From: Streptomyces sp. SM1
GTDB lineage: Bacteria > Actinomycetota > Actinomycetes > Streptomycetales > Streptomycetaceae
Length of the DNA: 49,241 nt
Direction of reading: 5' to 3'
Assembly: GCF_002910825.1 (NCBI RefSeq)
Contig: NZ_NEUB01000334.1
Location: forward strand, 1 to 49,241
Of the stretch, positions 1-11,935 are shown piece after piece (position 1 is the first letter of the stretch; each line of letters opens with the position of its first letter). The notes under the pieces were generated by a model. That model was not told where the DNA came from. It made no database searches and saw only the letters and a program-made list of their open reading frames with translations. The translations under genes and the position numbers were made by a program.

Positions 1-150
1 CGGCGCTCGCAGCGGACCCTCCCGCCCCGGAATGGCTCACCGCTGTGCGAAAACGATCCACCGGCTTCCCATTGGCCCTTGCTGTGGCCTGCTCCGTTCA
101 CGTTTCCTCGGTGCTGCAGAAACCCCCCTTTCCCCTCAGCGAGGTCATTC

Positions 151-1062
151 GTGTCCAGCACGCTCTCCGAAAACCAGGGTCCCGAGACCGGCACCGCCCG
201 TGTGAAGCGCGGCATGGCCGAGCAGCTCAAGGGCGGCGTGATCATGGACGTCGTCACTCCGGAGCAGGCGAAGATCGCCGAGGACGCCGGAGCCGTCGCC
301 GTCATGGCCCTGGAACGGGTCCCGGCCGACATCCGCAAGGACGGCGGCGTGGCCCGTATGTCCGACCCGGACATGATCGAGGGCATCATCGGCGCCGTGT
401 CGATCCCCGTGATGGCCAAGTCCCGCATCGGCCACTTCGTCGAGGCCCAGGTGCTCCAGTCGCTCGGCGTCGACTACATCGACGAGTCCGAGGTCCTCAC
501 CCCGGCCGACGAGGTCAACCACTCCGACAAGTGGGCCTTCACGACCCCCTTCGTCTGCGGTGCGACCAACCTCGGCGAAGCCCTGCGCCGTATCGCCGAG
601 GGCGCCGCCATGATCCGCTCCAAGGGTGAGGCCGGCACCGGCAACGTCGTCGAGGCCGTCCGCCACCTGCGTCAGATCAAGAACGAGATCGCCAGGCTCC
701 GCGGCTACGACAACAACGAGCTGTACGCCGCCGCCAAGGACCTGCGCGCCCCGTACGAGCTGGTCAAGGAGGTCGCCGAACTGGGCAAGCTCCCCGTCGT
801 GCTGTTCTCCGCCGGTGGTGTGGCCACCCCGGCCGACGCCGCGCTGATGCGTCAGCTCGGCGCCGAGGGCGTCTTCGTGGGCTCCGGCATCTTCAAGTCC
901 GGCGACCCGGCCAAGCGCGCCGCCGCCATCGTCAAGGCGACCACCTTCTACGACGACCCGAAGGTCATCGCGGAGGCGTCCCGGAACCTCGGCGAGGCCA
1001 TGGTCGGCATCAACTGCGACGCCCTCCCCGAGACCGAGCGCTACGCCAACCGGGGCTGGTAG
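151..1062 (+). CDS. pdxS: PLP synthase, lyase subunit PdxS
   Basis: Synthase subunit of the DXP-independent vitamin B6 pathway. It condenses ribose 5-phosphate, glyceraldehyde 3-phosphate and ammonia from PdxT into pyridoxal 5'-phosphate, as a cytosolic dodecamer. The 303-residue protein has the whole (beta/alpha)8 barrel. Catalytic positions are recognisable: Asp33 in GGVIMDVV, the first Schiff-base lysine Lys90 in [12 protein letters not shown], and the second lysine Lys158 in [12 protein letters not shown]. The frame is open further upstream, but the GTG at 151 has a GAGG six bases before it and gives the family's usual N-terminus and length. pdxT follows after 7 bp, so the two subunits are probably co-transcribed. 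No clear promoter was seen in the 150 bases upstream. Confidence 0.96.
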   Translation: MSSTLSENQGPETGTARVKRGMAEQLKGGVIMDVVTPEQAKIAEDAGAVAVMALERVPADIRKDGGVARMSDPDMIEGIIGAVSIPVMAKSRIGHFVEAQVLQSLGVDYIDESEVLTPADEVNHSDKWAFTTPFVCGATNLGEALRRIAEGAAMIRSKGEAGTGNVVEAVRHLRQIKNEIARLRGYDNNELYAAAKDLRAPYELVKEVAELGKLPVVLFSAGGVATPADAALMRQLGAEGVFVGSGIFKSGDPAKRAAAIVKATTFYDDPKVIAEASRNLGEAMVGINCDALPETERYANRGW

Positions 1063-1069
1063 TCCCCTG

Positions 1070-1678
1070 ATGAGCGACGCACCCGTCATCGGTGTCCTGG
1101 CCCTCCAGGGCGACGTACGGGAGCACCTTGTCGCCCTGGCCGCGGCCGACGCCGTGGCCAGGCCGGTCAGGCGCCCCGAGGAGCTCGCCGAGGTCGACGG
1201 CCTGGTCGTCCCCGGCGGCGAGTCCACCACGATCTCCAAGCTGGCCGTCCTGTTCGGCCTGATGGAACCGCTGCGCGCGCGTGTGCGGGACGGCATGCCC
1301 GTCTACGGCACCTGCGCAGGCATGATCATGCTGGCCGACAAGATTCTCGATCCCCGCTCCGGCCAGGAGACCGTCGGCGGCATCGACATGATCGTGCGCC
1401 GCAACGCCTTCGGACGGCAGAACGAGTCCTTCGAGGCCTCGGTCGACGTCAGTGGCGTCCCGGGCGAACCGGTCGAGGGTGTCTTCATCCGCGCCCCCTG
1501 GGTGGAGTCCGTCGGCGCCGCGGTGGAGGTGCTCGCCGAGCACGGCGGACACATCGTCGCGGTCCGTCAGGGCAACGCCCTGGCCACGTCGTTCCACCCG
1601 GAGCTGACCGGAGACCACCGCGTGCACGCCCTGTTCGTCGACATGACACGCGAGAAGCGGACGGCCGAGTCCTTGTAG
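1070..1678 (+). CDS. pdxT: PLP synthase, glutaminase subunit PdxT
   Basis: Class I glutamine amidotransferase subunit that hydrolyses glutamine and channels ammonia to PdxS. At 202 residues it covers the whole family. The catalytic triad is visible: nucleophile Cys82 in YGTCAGMI, and His176 with Glu178 in SFHPELTGD. The glycine-rich oxyanion region PGGEST lies at 48-53. It starts 7 bp after pdxS, the usual arrangement for the PdxST complex. Confidence 0.96.
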   Translation: MSDAPVIGVLALQGDVREHLVALAAADAVARPVRRPEELAEVDGLVVPGGESTTISKLAVLFGLMEPLRARVRDGMPVYGTCAGMIMLADKILDPRSGQETVGGIDMIVRRNAFGRQNESFEASVDVSGVPGEPVEGVFIRAPWVESVGAAVEVLAEHGGHIVAVRQGNALATSFHPELTGDHRVHALFVDMTREKRTAESL

Positions 1679-1726
1679 GATTCCTGCGTTCGTTGCAGAG
1701 ATGGGTTACGCGAAGGAGACAGGCAG

Positions 1727-2479
1727 ATGTCCGGCCACTCTAAATGGGCCACGACGAAGCACAAGAAGGCCGTGATCGATGCCAAGCGCGGCAAACTCTT
1801 CGCGAAGCTGATCAAGAACATCGAGGTCGCCGCGCGGATGGGCGGCATCGACCTGGACGGCAACCCCACGCTCTACGACGCCGTCCAGAAGGCCAAGAAG
1901 CAGTCGGTACCGAACAAGAACATCGACTCCGCCATCAAGCGCGGTGGCGGTCTCGAGGCCGGTGGCGCCGAATACGAGACGATCATGTACGAGGGCTACG
2001 GCCCGAACGGTGTCGCGGTGCTCATCGAGTGCCTCACCGACAACCGCAACCGTGCCGCCTCGGACGTACGCGTCGCGATGACCCGCAACGGCGGTTCCAT
2101 GGCCGACCCCGGCTCGGTTTCCTACCTGTTCAACCGCAAGGGCGTGGTGATCGTCCCCAAGGGCGAACTGAGCGAGGACGACGTCCTCGCCGCCGTCCTG
2201 GACGCGGGCGCCGAGGAGGTCGACGACCTCGGTGAGTCCTTCGAGGTGCTCAGCGAGGCCACCGACCTGGTCGCCGTGCGCACCGCCCTGCAGGACGCCG
2301 GGATCGACTACGACTCCGCCGAGGCCAACTTCGTCCCGACCATGCAGGTCGAGCTGGACGAGGAGGGCGCCAAGAAGATCTTCAAGCTCATCGACGCCCT
2401 GGAGGACAGCGACGACGTGCAGAACGTCTTCGCCAACTTCGACGTGAGCGACGAGATCATGGAGAGGGTCGACGCGTAG
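1727..2479 (+). CDS. yebC: YebC/PmpR family protein (TACO1-like)
   Basis: Conserved YebC family protein of 250 residues. Members have been described as DNA-binding regulators (PmpR) and, more recently, as ribosome-associated factors that relieve stalling at proline-rich motifs; the sequence alone does not decide between these. The signature N-terminus [15 protein letters not shown] is intact and the acidic C-terminal domain is full length. The start has a strong AAGGAG eight bases upstream. It sits between pdxST and ruvCAB, as in many bacteria where yebC precedes ruvC. Confidence 0.94.
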   Translation: MSGHSKWATTKHKKAVIDAKRGKLFAKLIKNIEVAARMGGIDLDGNPTLYDAVQKAKKQSVPNKNIDSAIKRGGGLEAGGAEYETIMYEGYGPNGVAVLIECLTDNRNRAASDVRVAMTRNGGSMADPGSVSYLFNRKGVVIVPKGELSEDDVLAAVLDAGAEEVDDLGESFEVLSEATDLVAVRTALQDAGIDYDSAEANFVPTMQVELDEEGAKKIFKLIDALEDSDDVQNVFANFDVSDEIMERVDA

Positions 2480-2501
2480 CGCTGTGGCGTGCACGGCGGT
2501 T

Positions 2502-2538
2502 CGGCGGGCCCCTGGGACATCTCCCCGCGGGCCCGCCG
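2502..2538 (+). terminator. Hairpin terminator after yebC
   Basis: Perfect 10-bp inverted repeat (2502-2511 with 2529-2538) around a 17-base loop, 22 bases after the yebC stop, followed by CTTCTGTC. It probably ends the pdxS-pdxT-yebC transcript ahead of ruvC. Confidence 0.6.
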
Positions 2539-2684
2539 CTTCTGTCAGTGGCGGCCGTTAGCCTGGCATACGTCAAAGATCACCGTCCACGGGCCGCAAC
2601 CAGCAATTGAGGAACCCCGACGGCGATCGACCAGGTCCGCGAGAGCGGCGGCGGTTCAGCCGCAAAGAGGGAAGGGTGCGGCGC

Positions 2685-3269
2685 GTGCGCGTGCTGGGGG
2701 TGGACCCGGGGCTGACCCGGTGCGGTGTCGGCGTCGTGGAGGGTGTGGCCGGACGGCCGCTCACCATGCTCGGCGTGGGAGTCGTCCGCACGCTGGCGGA
2801 CGCCGACCTCGGACACCGTCTCGTCGCCGTCGAGCAGGGCCTCGAACAGTGGCTGGACGAATACCGCCCCGACTGCGTCGCCGTGGAGCGCGTCTTCAGC
2901 CAGCACAACGTGCGTACGGTGATGGGCACCGCCCAGGCCAGCGCGGTGGCGATCCTGTGCGCCTCCCGCCGCGGCCTCCCCGTCGCCCTGCACACGCCCA
3001 GCGAGGTCAAGGCCGCCGTCACCGGCTCGGGCCGCGCCGACAAGGCCCAGGTCGGTGCCATGGTCACCCGGCTGCTGCGGCTCGACGCACCGCCGAAACC
3101 CGCCGACGCCGCCGACGCCCTCGCGCTCGCCATCTGCCACATCTGGCGCGCGCCCGCCCAGAACCGGCTCCAGCGGGCCGCCGCCCTGCACCCCTCGAAG
3201 ACCTCCCGCGCACCACAAGCCTCACCAGCACCACAAGCCCCGCATGCAACGAAAGGCCGTACGGCATGA
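2685..3269 (+). CDS. ruvC: Holliday junction endodeoxyribonuclease RuvC
   Basis: Dimeric endonuclease that resolves Holliday junctions bound by RuvAB. With the start at GTG 2685 the protein is 194 residues and the four acidic active-site residues fall at the family positions: Asp7 (RVLGVDPG), Glu68 (VAVERVF), Asp141 and Asp144 ([10 protein letters not shown]). GGAAGG lies nine bases upstream. An in-frame GTG at 2676 is an alternative that adds three residues. The tail after the catalytic domain (about residues 160-194) is Ala/Pro/His-rich and probably unstructured. The stop overlaps the ruvA start (ATGA), indicating translational coupling. Confidence 0.94.
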   Translation: MRVLGVDPGLTRCGVGVVEGVAGRPLTMLGVGVVRTLADADLGHRLVAVEQGLEQWLDEYRPDCVAVERVFSQHNVRTVMGTAQASAVAILCASRRGLPVALHTPSEVKAAVTGSGRADKAQVGAMVTRLLRLDAPPKPADAADALALAICHIWRAPAQNRLQRAAALHPSKTSRAPQASPAPQAPHATKGRTA

Positions 3270-3871
3270 TCGCCTTCGTCAGCGGCACGGTCGCCGCCCT
3301 CGCCCCCAACGCCGCGGTGGTCGAGGTCGGCGGCGTCGGCATGGCCGTCCAGTGCACGCCGGGCACCCTGTCCACGCTCCGCGTCGGCAAGCCCGCGAGA
3401 CTCGCCACCTCCCTCGTCGTCCGCGAGGACTCCCTGACCCTCTACGGCTTCGCCGACGACGACGAGCGCCAGGTCTTCGAGCTGCTCCAGACCGCCAGCG
3501 GCGTCGGCCCCCGGCTGGCCCAGGCGATGCTCGCCGTGCACGCCCCCGACGCGCTGCGCGCGGCCGTCGCCGCCGGTGACGAGAAGACGCTGACCGCCGT
3601 CCCCGGCATCGGCAAGAAGGGTGCCCAGAAACTGCTCCTGGAGCTGAAGGACCGCCTGGGCGCGCCGACCGGGACCCCCGCCGTCGGCGCACCGGTCACC
3701 ACCGGCTGGCGCGACCAGCTGCACGCCGCCCTGATCGGCCTCGGGTACGCGACCCGCGAGGCCGACGAGGCCGTGTCCGCGGTGGCGCCCGGTGCGGAGG
3801 CCGCCGGGGGCACCCCGCAGGTGGGGCAGCTGCTGAAGGCCGCCCTGCAGACACTGAACCGCGCCCGATAG
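3266..3871 (+). CDS. ruvA: Holliday junction branch migration protein RuvA
   Basis: Tetrameric junction-recognition subunit that loads the RuvB motor. The 201-residue protein has an N-terminal OB-fold ([12 protein letters not shown] onward), two helix-hairpin-helix motifs (around [10 protein letters not shown] and [10 protein letters not shown]), a flexible linker near 140-155, and a C-terminal three-helix domain ([10 protein letters not shown]) that contacts RuvB. The start at 3266 overlaps the ruvC stop by four bases, and ruvB follows after 43 bp. Confidence 0.95.
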   Translation: MIAFVSGTVAALAPNAAVVEVGGVGMAVQCTPGTLSTLRVGKPARLATSLVVREDSLTLYGFADDDERQVFELLQTASGVGPRLAQAMLAVHAPDALRAAVAAGDEKTLTAVPGIGKKGAQKLLLELKDRLGAPTGTPAVGAPVTTGWRDQLHAALIGLGYATREADEAVSAVAPGAEAAGGTPQVGQLLKAALQTLNRAR

Positions 3872-3914
3872 CCCGCGGCCCGAGAGCCCGTACCGAGAGC
3901 TGAGGCACACGCAC

Positions 3915-4985
3915 ATGAACTGGGACGACACGACCGACACCTCCGACGGGGAGCGGCTCGTCGGGGCGTCCGCCGACGGTGAGGACCAGGCGGTCGAGGC
4001 CGCCCTGCGCCCCAAGGACCTGGGCGAGTTCATCGGCCAGGAGAAGGTCCGCGAGCAACTGGACCTCGTCCTGCGCGCCGCACGCGCGCGCGGTGCCACC
4101 GCCGACCATGTACTGCTCTCCGGCGCCCCCGGTCTCGGCAAGACCACCCTCTCGATGATCATCGCGGCCGAGATGGAAGCGCCCATCCGCATCACCTCGG
4201 GCCCGGCCATCCAGCACGCCGGCGACCTCGCGGCGATCCTCTCCTCCCTCCAGGAGGGCGAGGTCCTCTTCCTCGACGAGATCCACCGCATGTCGCGGCC
4301 CGCCGAGGAGATGCTCTACATGGCGATGGAGGACTTCCGCGTCGACGTGATCATCGGCAAGGGCCCCGGCGCCACCGCCATCCCGCTCGAACTGCCGCCC
4401 TTCACCCTGGTCGGCGCCACCACCAGGGCCGGCCTGCTGCCGCCCCCGCTGCGCGACCGCTTCGGCTTCACCGCGCACATGGAGTTCTACGAGCCGGCCG
4501 AACTGGAGCGGGTCGTCCACCGCTCGGCGAGCCTGCTCGACGTCGAGATCGAACCGGACGGAGCCGCGGAGATCGCCGGCCGCTCCCGCGGCACGCCCCG
4601 TATCGCCAACCGTCTCCTGCGCCGCGTCCGGGACTACGCGCAGGTCAAGGCCGACGGCCTGATCACCAAGGACATCGCCGCGGCGGCCCTCGCCGTCTAC
4701 GAGGTCGACGCCCGCGGCCTCGACCGGCTGGACCGGGGGGTGCTCGAGGCCCTCCTCAAGCTGTTCGGCGGCGGACCGGTCGGCCTGTCCACGCTCGCTG
4801 TCGCGGTGGGGGAGGAGCGTGAGACCGTGGAGGAGGTGGCGGAGCCCTTCCTGGTACGGGAGGGACTGCTCGCCCGCACCCCCCGCGGACGGGTCGCCAC
4901 CCCGGCGGCCTGGGCGCACCTCGGGCTCACACCGCCCCGCTCGCAGGCCGCCGGAAACGGACAAGGGAACCTGTTCGGGGCGTGA
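3915..4985 (+). CDS. ruvB: Holliday junction branch migration ATPase RuvB
   Basis: Hexameric AAA+ motor that drives branch migration with RuvA. It has 356 residues. Walker A is GAPGLGKTT (70-78), Walker B is LFLDEIHR with the acidic pair at 121-122, sensor 1 is VGATTRAG, the arginine-finger region is PLRDRFG, and a winged-helix domain forms the C-terminal quarter. The first about 25 residues are a polar extension before the conserved [17 protein letters not shown] lies nine bases before the ATG. It is the last gene of ruvCAB. Confidence 0.96.
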   Translation: MNWDDTTDTSDGERLVGASADGEDQAVEAALRPKDLGEFIGQEKVREQLDLVLRAARARGATADHVLLSGAPGLGKTTLSMIIAAEMEAPIRITSGPAIQHAGDLAAILSSLQEGEVLFLDEIHRMSRPAEEMLYMAMEDFRVDVIIGKGPGATAIPLELPPFTLVGATTRAGLLPPPLRDRFGFTAHMEFYEPAELERVVHRSASLLDVEIEPDGAAEIAGRSRGTPRIANRLLRRVRDYAQVKADGLITKDIAAAALAVYEVDARGLDRLDRGVLEALLKLFGGGPVGLSTLAVAVGEERETVEEVAEPFLVREGLLARTPRGRVATPAAWAHLGLTPPRSQAAGNGQGNLFGA

Positions 4986-5032
4986 GCGCGAGGGCACTGG
5001 CCGGGGCAGGAACCCGGGTGCCATGCTGAGCG

Positions 5033-5062
5033 TTGTTCCCTTGGCGCGGACTCGCTTAGACT
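5033..5062 (+). promoter_or_regulatory. Probable promoter of yajC-secD-secF
   Basis: TTGTTC (5033-5038), an 18-base spacer, and TAGACT (5057-5062) fit a housekeeping-sigma promoter. It lies in the 165-bp gap between ruvB and yajC. Predicted transcription would begin near 5068-5070. Confidence 0.5.
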
Positions 5063-5067
5063 CCGCC

Positions 5068-5091
5068 GGTGCCGCCGTTGTCGGCGGCACC
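5068..5091 (+). promoter_or_regulatory. Stem-loop at the 5' end of the yajC leader
   Basis: Perfect 10-bp stem GGTGCCGCCG/CGGCGGCACC with a TTGT loop, beginning about six bases after the -10 hexamer. It would cap the predicted mRNA 5' end. It is too far upstream (60 bases) to mask the yajC start. Confidence 0.55.
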
Positions 5092-5150
5092 ACATACCCC
5101 CAACCATCAGGCCGTTCACCATCGCGGTCGTGTGAAGGAAGTTCCGACCC

Positions 5151-5651
5151 GTGAGTCTCCTGACCCTCCTCCCGTTCATTGTGCTCATCGGGGCCATGTT
5201 TCTGATGACCCGGTCGGCCAAGAAGAAGCAGCAGCAGGCCATCGACATGCGGAACCAGATGCAGCCCGGTTCCGGCGTCCGCACCATCGGGGGCATGTAC
5301 GCCACGGTCAAGGAGGTCAGCGAGGACACGGTCCTCCTCGACGCCGGCCCGGGTGTGGAACTGCTGTTCGCGAAGAACTCGATCGGTGCCGTCCTGACGG
5401 ACGAGGAGTACAACCGCATCGTCCACGGCATCGAGCACGACCTGAAGTCCGACACCGACGTCGTCCCCGACGACGCCTCCTCCCTCACCGAGACCGACGA
5501 CTCCTCCGACGCTGCCGCCGCCTCCGACGACACGCCTGTCGACCTCGGCAAGAAGGACGCGGCCGACGAGCCGGCCGACGCCGACACCGCCGACGAGGCG
5601 AAGGCGGACGCGCAGTCGAAGAAGTCCGAGGGCGACTCCGAGGCGAAGTAG
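5151..5651 (+). CDS. yajC: Preprotein translocase accessory subunit YajC
   Basis: Small membrane partner of SecDF. It has one N-terminal membrane segment (about residues 3-20, LLTLLPFIVLIGAMFLM), then a basic RSAKKKQQQ stop-transfer, a conserved core (PGSGVRTIGGMYATVKEV), and a long acidic Asp/Glu/Ala-rich tail from about residue 95. At 166 residues it is longer than the about 110 of enteric YajC; the excess is the low-complexity tail. GTG start with AAGGA 11 bases upstream. It is the first gene of the yajC-secD-secF-apt cluster. Confidence 0.93.
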   Translation: MSLLTLLPFIVLIGAMFLMTRSAKKKQQQAIDMRNQMQPGSGVRTIGGMYATVKEVSEDTVLLDAGPGVELLFAKNSIGAVLTDEEYNRIVHGIEHDLKSDTDVVPDDASSLTETDDSSDAAAASDDTPVDLGKKDAADEPADADTADEAKADAQSKKSEGDSEAK

Positions 5652-5652
5652 T

Positions 5653-5697
5653 CATGTCCCGGGGCGCGCGGGTGCTGCCCGCGCGCCCCGGGACATG
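5653..5697. terminator. 20-bp perfect hairpin between yajC and secD
   Basis: Arms 5653-5672 and 5678-5697 are perfectly complementary over 20 bp around the loop TGCTG, starting one base after the yajC stop. No U-tract follows. It looks like a strong terminator or processing site, yet it lies inside what should be one operon. Confidence 0.75.
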
Positions 5698-5781
5698 CCC
5701 AGCTCGCACGGAATCCCCACACCATATGACCGCGCCGCACCCTGACCCGGTGCGCGGCGGCTCGAGAGGGAGTACGAGAAG

Positions 5782-7554
5782 GTGGCAGCACTCAAAAAGG
5801 GAAAGAACGCGAGCGCCACAAGCAATCCGTGGCGCTCGCTGGCTCTGATCCTGATCGCCATGGTGGCGCTCACGGGGGGAATGTTCGCCTCCGGGCACAC
5901 CACACCGCGTCTCGGTATCGACCTGGCCGGTGGCACGAGCATCACCCTGGCGGCGGTCCCCGAGGCCGGCCAGGAGTCCGCGATCAACAAGACCAACATG
6001 AACACCGCGGTCTCCATCATGGAGCGGCGTGTCAACGGTCTCGGTGTCTCCGAGGCCGAGGTCCAGACGCAGGGCACCCGCAACATCATCGTCAACATTC
6101 CCAAGGGCACGAACTCCAAGCAGGCCCGGGAACAGGTGGGCACCACCGCCAAGCTCTACTTCCGCCCGGTCATCGCCACCGAACTCGCCGGCGGCGGGAC
6201 CGCTCCGTCGCCCAGCGCGACCGGCGACGAATCGGAGCAGGACTCCGGCAAGGACAAGGCGACCGACAAGGCCACGGACAAGGCGACCGACGGCTCGTCG
6301 CCGTCCGCCTCCACCGGCCCGTCGGCGAGTGCCACCACCCAGGGCCGCGCGGTCACCGACGCCCTGAAGGCCGACGAGACCCCCTCCGCCTCCCCGAGCG
6401 GCAAGGCCGAGGACTCCCCGTCCGCCACCGGCGGCGCCTCCGGCGACGCAGACCTCCAGGCCCAGTACGCCGCGCTCGACTGCACCAAGGAGAGCGTCCG
6501 CGCCAAGGCCGGTGACGGATCCAAGGCCACCGACTCGATCGTCGCCTGCGGCCAGAACTCCCAGGGCCAGTGGCAGAAGTACGTCCTCGGCCCCGCCGCG
6601 GTCGACGGCACGGACGTCGACGAGGCCGACGCCGTCCTGAACACCCAGACCGGTGCCGGCTGGATCGTCACCATGAAGTTCACGGGCAAGGGCGCCGAGA
6701 AGTTCGCCGACATCACCGGCCAGCTCGCCCAGAAGCAGTCCCCGCAGAACCAGTTCGCCATCGTCCTGGACAACGAGGTCGTCTCCGACCCGTACGTCAG
6801 CCAGGCCCTGACCGGTGGAAACGCCGAGATCTCCGGCAACTTCAACCAGCAGTCGTCGCAGGAACTGGCGAACATGCTGTCCTACGGCGCGCTGCCGCTG
6901 ACCTTCCGCGAGGACAGCGTCACCACCGTCACCGCCGCGCTCGGCGGCGAGCAGCTGAAGGCCGGTCTGATCGCCGGTGCCATCGGCCTCGCCCTGGTCG
7001 TCCTCTACCTGCTGGTCTACTACCGCGGCCTGTCCTTCATCGCCATCCTCTCCCTGCTGGTCTCCGCGGCCCTCACCTACGTGATCATGTCGCTGCTCGG
7101 CCCGACCATCGGCTTCGCGCTGAACCTGCCGGCCGTGTGCGGTGCCATCGTCGCGATCGGCATCACGGCGGACTCGTTCATCGTGTTCTTCGAACGGGTC
7201 CGCGACGAGATCCGCGAGGGCCGCACGCTGCGCCCGGCCGTGGAGCGGGCCTGGCCGCGTGCCCGGCGGACCATCCTGGTCTCCGACTTCGTGTCGTTCC
7301 TCGCCGCCGCCGTGCTCTTCGTCGTCACCGTCGGCAAGGTCCAGGGCTTCGCGTTCACGCTCGGCCTGACCACCGTGCTCGACGTCGTGGTGGTGTTCCT
7401 CTTCACCAAGCCCCTGCTCACGCTGATGGCCCGCCGGAAGTTCTTCGCGAGCGGCCACAAGTGGTCCGGACTCGACCCGAAGGCGCTGGGCGCGAAACCA
7501 CCCCTGCGCCGCACCCGTCGTTCCCCCGCCCCCGCCATGACGAAGGAGGCGTGA
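5782..7554 (+). CDS. secD: Protein translocase subunit SecD
   Basis: Proton-driven Sec accessory subunit that helps pull proteins out on the trans side of the membrane. In 590 residues: first membrane helix about 19-37, periplasmic-type base with LGIDLAGGTS, then a low-complexity Ser/Thr/Asp/Lys linker at about 138-222 including tandem KATD units (159-170), the rest of the P1 head, and five membrane helices from about 395 (LKAGLIAGAIGLALVVLYLL). GTG start preceded by GAGAAG. The linker explains the extra length over typical SecD. secF starts 3 bp after the stop, with its ribosome binding site inside the end of secD. Confidence 0.95.
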   Translation: MAALKKGKNASATSNPWRSLALILIAMVALTGGMFASGHTTPRLGIDLAGGTSITLAAVPEAGQESAINKTNMNTAVSIMERRVNGLGVSEAEVQTQGTRNIIVNIPKGTNSKQAREQVGTTAKLYFRPVIATELAGGGTAPSPSATGDESEQDSGKDKATDKATDKATDGSSPSASTGPSASATTQGRAVTDALKADETPSASPSGKAEDSPSATGGASGDADLQAQYAALDCTKESVRAKAGDGSKATDSIVACGQNSQGQWQKYVLGPAAVDGTDVDEADAVLNTQTGAGWIVTMKFTGKGAEKFADITGQLAQKQSPQNQFAIVLDNEVVSDPYVSQALTGGNAEISGNFNQQSSQELANMLSYGALPLTFREDSVTTVTAALGGEQLKAGLIAGAIGLALVVLYLLVYYRGLSFIAILSLLVSAALTYVIMSLLGPTIGFALNLPAVCGAIVAIGITADSFIVFFERVRDEIREGRTLRPAVERAWPRARRTILVSDFVSFLAAAVLFVVTVGKVQGFAFTLGLTTVLDVVVVFLFTKPLLTLMARRKFFASGHKWSGLDPKALGAKPPLRRTRRSPAPAMTKEA

Positions 7555-7557
7555 GAG

Positions 7558-8673
7558 ATGTCGAAACTCGGCACCCTCGGGGCCCGGCTGCACCACGGTG
7601 AGGTCGGCTACGACTTCGTCAAGAACCGCAAGATCTGGTACGCCGTCTCCATCCTGATCACCATCCTGGCCATCGCCGGCCTGGCGGTGCGAGGCCTGCA
7701 CATGGGCATCGAGTTCCAGGGCGGCGCGGTCTTCACCACCCCCAAGAACATGACCGTCTCGGTCGCCACGGCCGAGGGGTACGCGGAGGAGGCCTCCGGC
7801 CACGACGCCATCGTCCAGCAGCTCGGCGACGGCAGCATGCGCATCCAGGTCGCCGGCATCGACACCGGGACCTCGGACAAGATCAAGGACACGCTCGCCG
7901 AGGACCTCAAGATCGACGCCGAGCAGATCAACGCCGAGCTGGTCGGACCGAGCTGGGGCGAGCAGATCGCCAACAAGGCCTGGCAGGGCCTCGGCATCTT
8001 CATGGTCCTCGTCGTGATCTATCTGGCGATCGCCTTCGAGTGGCGCATGGCGGTCGCCGCGTTCGTCGCGCTGATCCACGACATCACGATCACGGTCGGC
8101 ATCTACGCGCTCGTCGGCTTCGAGGTCACACCGGGCACGGTGATCGGTCTGCTGACCATCCTCGGCTACTCGCTGTACGACACGGTCGTCGTCTTCGACA
8201 GCCTCAAGGAACAGACGAGAGACATCACCAAGCAGAACCGCTGGACGTACAGCGAGATCGCCAACCGCTCCATCAACAGCACCCTGGTCCGTTCCATCAA
8301 CACGACGGTGGTCGCGCTGCTGCCGGTGGCGGGCCTGCTGTTCATCGGCGGCGGTGTCCTCGGCGCGGGCATGCTCAACGACATCTCGCTGTCGCTGTTC
8401 GTCGGCCTCGCCGCCGGCGCGTACTCCTCGATCTTCATCGCCACCCCGCTCGTCGCCGACCTCAAGGAGCTCGAGCCGGGGATGAAGTCCCTGAAGAAGC
8501 GGGTCATGGCCAAGCGCGCCCAGGGCGCTGACGAGGACGAGGACCCGCAGACGGCGACGGTCGCCGTCGGGGGCCCCGGCGACGAGGGCGAGGACGTCAC
8601 GCCGGCGGTCGTCGGACCGCGCAGCCGGTCCGCGTCCCGCGGCCGGGGCCGTCCCTCGGGGAAGCGCCGATGA
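7558..8673 (+). CDS. secF: Protein translocase subunit SecF
   Basis: Partner of SecD in the RND-type translocation motor. The 371-residue protein has a first membrane helix at about 24-42 (IWYAVSILITILAIAGLAV), the GIEFQGGAV motif, a small extracytoplasmic domain, and five further helices between about 140 and 300. The tail after about 315 is charged and ends RSRSASRGRGRPSGKRR, probably cytoplasmic. AAGGAGG at the end of secD is its ribosome binding site. Its stop overlaps the apt start (ATGA). Confidence 0.95.
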   Translation: MSKLGTLGARLHHGEVGYDFVKNRKIWYAVSILITILAIAGLAVRGLHMGIEFQGGAVFTTPKNMTVSVATAEGYAEEASGHDAIVQQLGDGSMRIQVAGIDTGTSDKIKDTLAEDLKIDAEQINAELVGPSWGEQIANKAWQGLGIFMVLVVIYLAIAFEWRMAVAAFVALIHDITITVGIYALVGFEVTPGTVIGLLTILGYSLYDTVVVFDSLKEQTRDITKQNRWTYSEIANRSINSTLVRSINTTVVALLPVAGLLFIGGGVLGAGMLNDISLSLFVGLAAGAYSSIFIATPLVADLKELEPGMKSLKKRVMAKRAQGADEDEDPQTATVAVGGPGDEGEDVTPAVVGPRSRSASRGRGRPSGKRR

Positions 8674-9218
8674 CCGGGCTCACCGGCATCCAGACCCTGC
8701 TGCTCAGCAGGATCCGGGACGTGGCGGACCACCCGGAGCCGGGGGTGATGTTCAAGGACATCACCCCGCTCCTGGCGGATCCGGCGGCCTTCTCCGCGCT
8801 CAGTGACGTCCTCTCCGGTATCGCCCGGAGCACCGGCGCCACCAAGATCGTCGGTCTGGAGGCCCGGGGCTTCATCCTCGGCGCCCCGGTCGCCGTCCGC
8901 GCGGGCCTCGGCTTCATCCCCGTACGCAAGGCGGGCAAGCTCCCCGGAGCCACCCTCAGCCAGGCCTACGACCTGGAGTACGGCTCCGCCGAGATCGAGG
9001 TGCACGCGGAGGATCTGACCGAGCGTGACCGCGTCCTGGTGATCGACGACGTCCTCGCCACCGGTGGCACCGCCGAGGCCTCCCTGAAGCTCATCCGCAG
9101 GGCGGGCGCCGAGGTCGTGGGCCTCGCCGTGCTGATGGAACTGGGCTTCCTCGGCGGCCGGGCCAGGGTGGAGCCCGCCCTGGCGGGCGCCCCGCTGGAG
9201 GCGCTGCTCACCGTCTGA
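8670..9218 (+). CDS. apt: Adenine phosphoribosyltransferase
   Basis: Purine salvage enzyme making AMP from adenine and PRPP in the cytosol. It has 182 residues with the type I phosphoribosyltransferase fold and the PRPP-binding loop VLVIDDVLATGGT at 122-134. The FKDITPLL motif near residue 28 is typical of Apt. It is translationally coupled to secF. The secDF-apt-rel order is common in actinobacteria and places purine salvage next to the ppGpp gene. Confidence 0.95.
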   Translation: MTGLTGIQTLLLSRIRDVADHPEPGVMFKDITPLLADPAAFSALSDVLSGIARSTGATKIVGLEARGFILGAPVAVRAGLGFIPVRKAGKLPGATLSQAYDLEYGSAEIEVHAEDLTERDRVLVIDDVLATGGTAEASLKLIRRAGAEVVGLAVLMELGFLGGRARVEPALAGAPLEALLTV

Positions 9219-9252
9219 CCGGCCCGGACAGGCAAATGTGTCCATATCGCAC

Positions 9253-9292
9253 CACGCAGGCGGACCCGGAGGAATCCGGCGTCCGCCTCGTG
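9253..9292 (+). terminator. Hairpin terminator after apt
   Basis: Stem of 12 bp with one bulged base (9253-9265 with 9281-9292) enclosing a second 5-bp stem-loop CCGGA/TCCGG. It is 34 bases after the apt stop and separates the secDF-apt unit from rel. Confidence 0.65.
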
Positions 9293-9409
9293 CGTCTCCG
9301 GGGTAGACGGTCCTCACACCGCTCCGAAGGCGATCCGCGGGCGGGGGATCGCTACCATGGGGGCTCCGGAGCCTGACCGGGGGACCCGGATCGCGCACGA
9401 GGAGTCCTC

Positions 9410-11932
<2,523 letters not shown>

Positions 11933-11935
11933 ACG

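Noticed and set aside
1676..1681. TAGGAT as a promoter for yebC
   Set aside because: The -10 match overlaps the pdxT stop, but no -35 is seen and the 48-bp gap is compatible with simple co-transcription, so it was not annotated.
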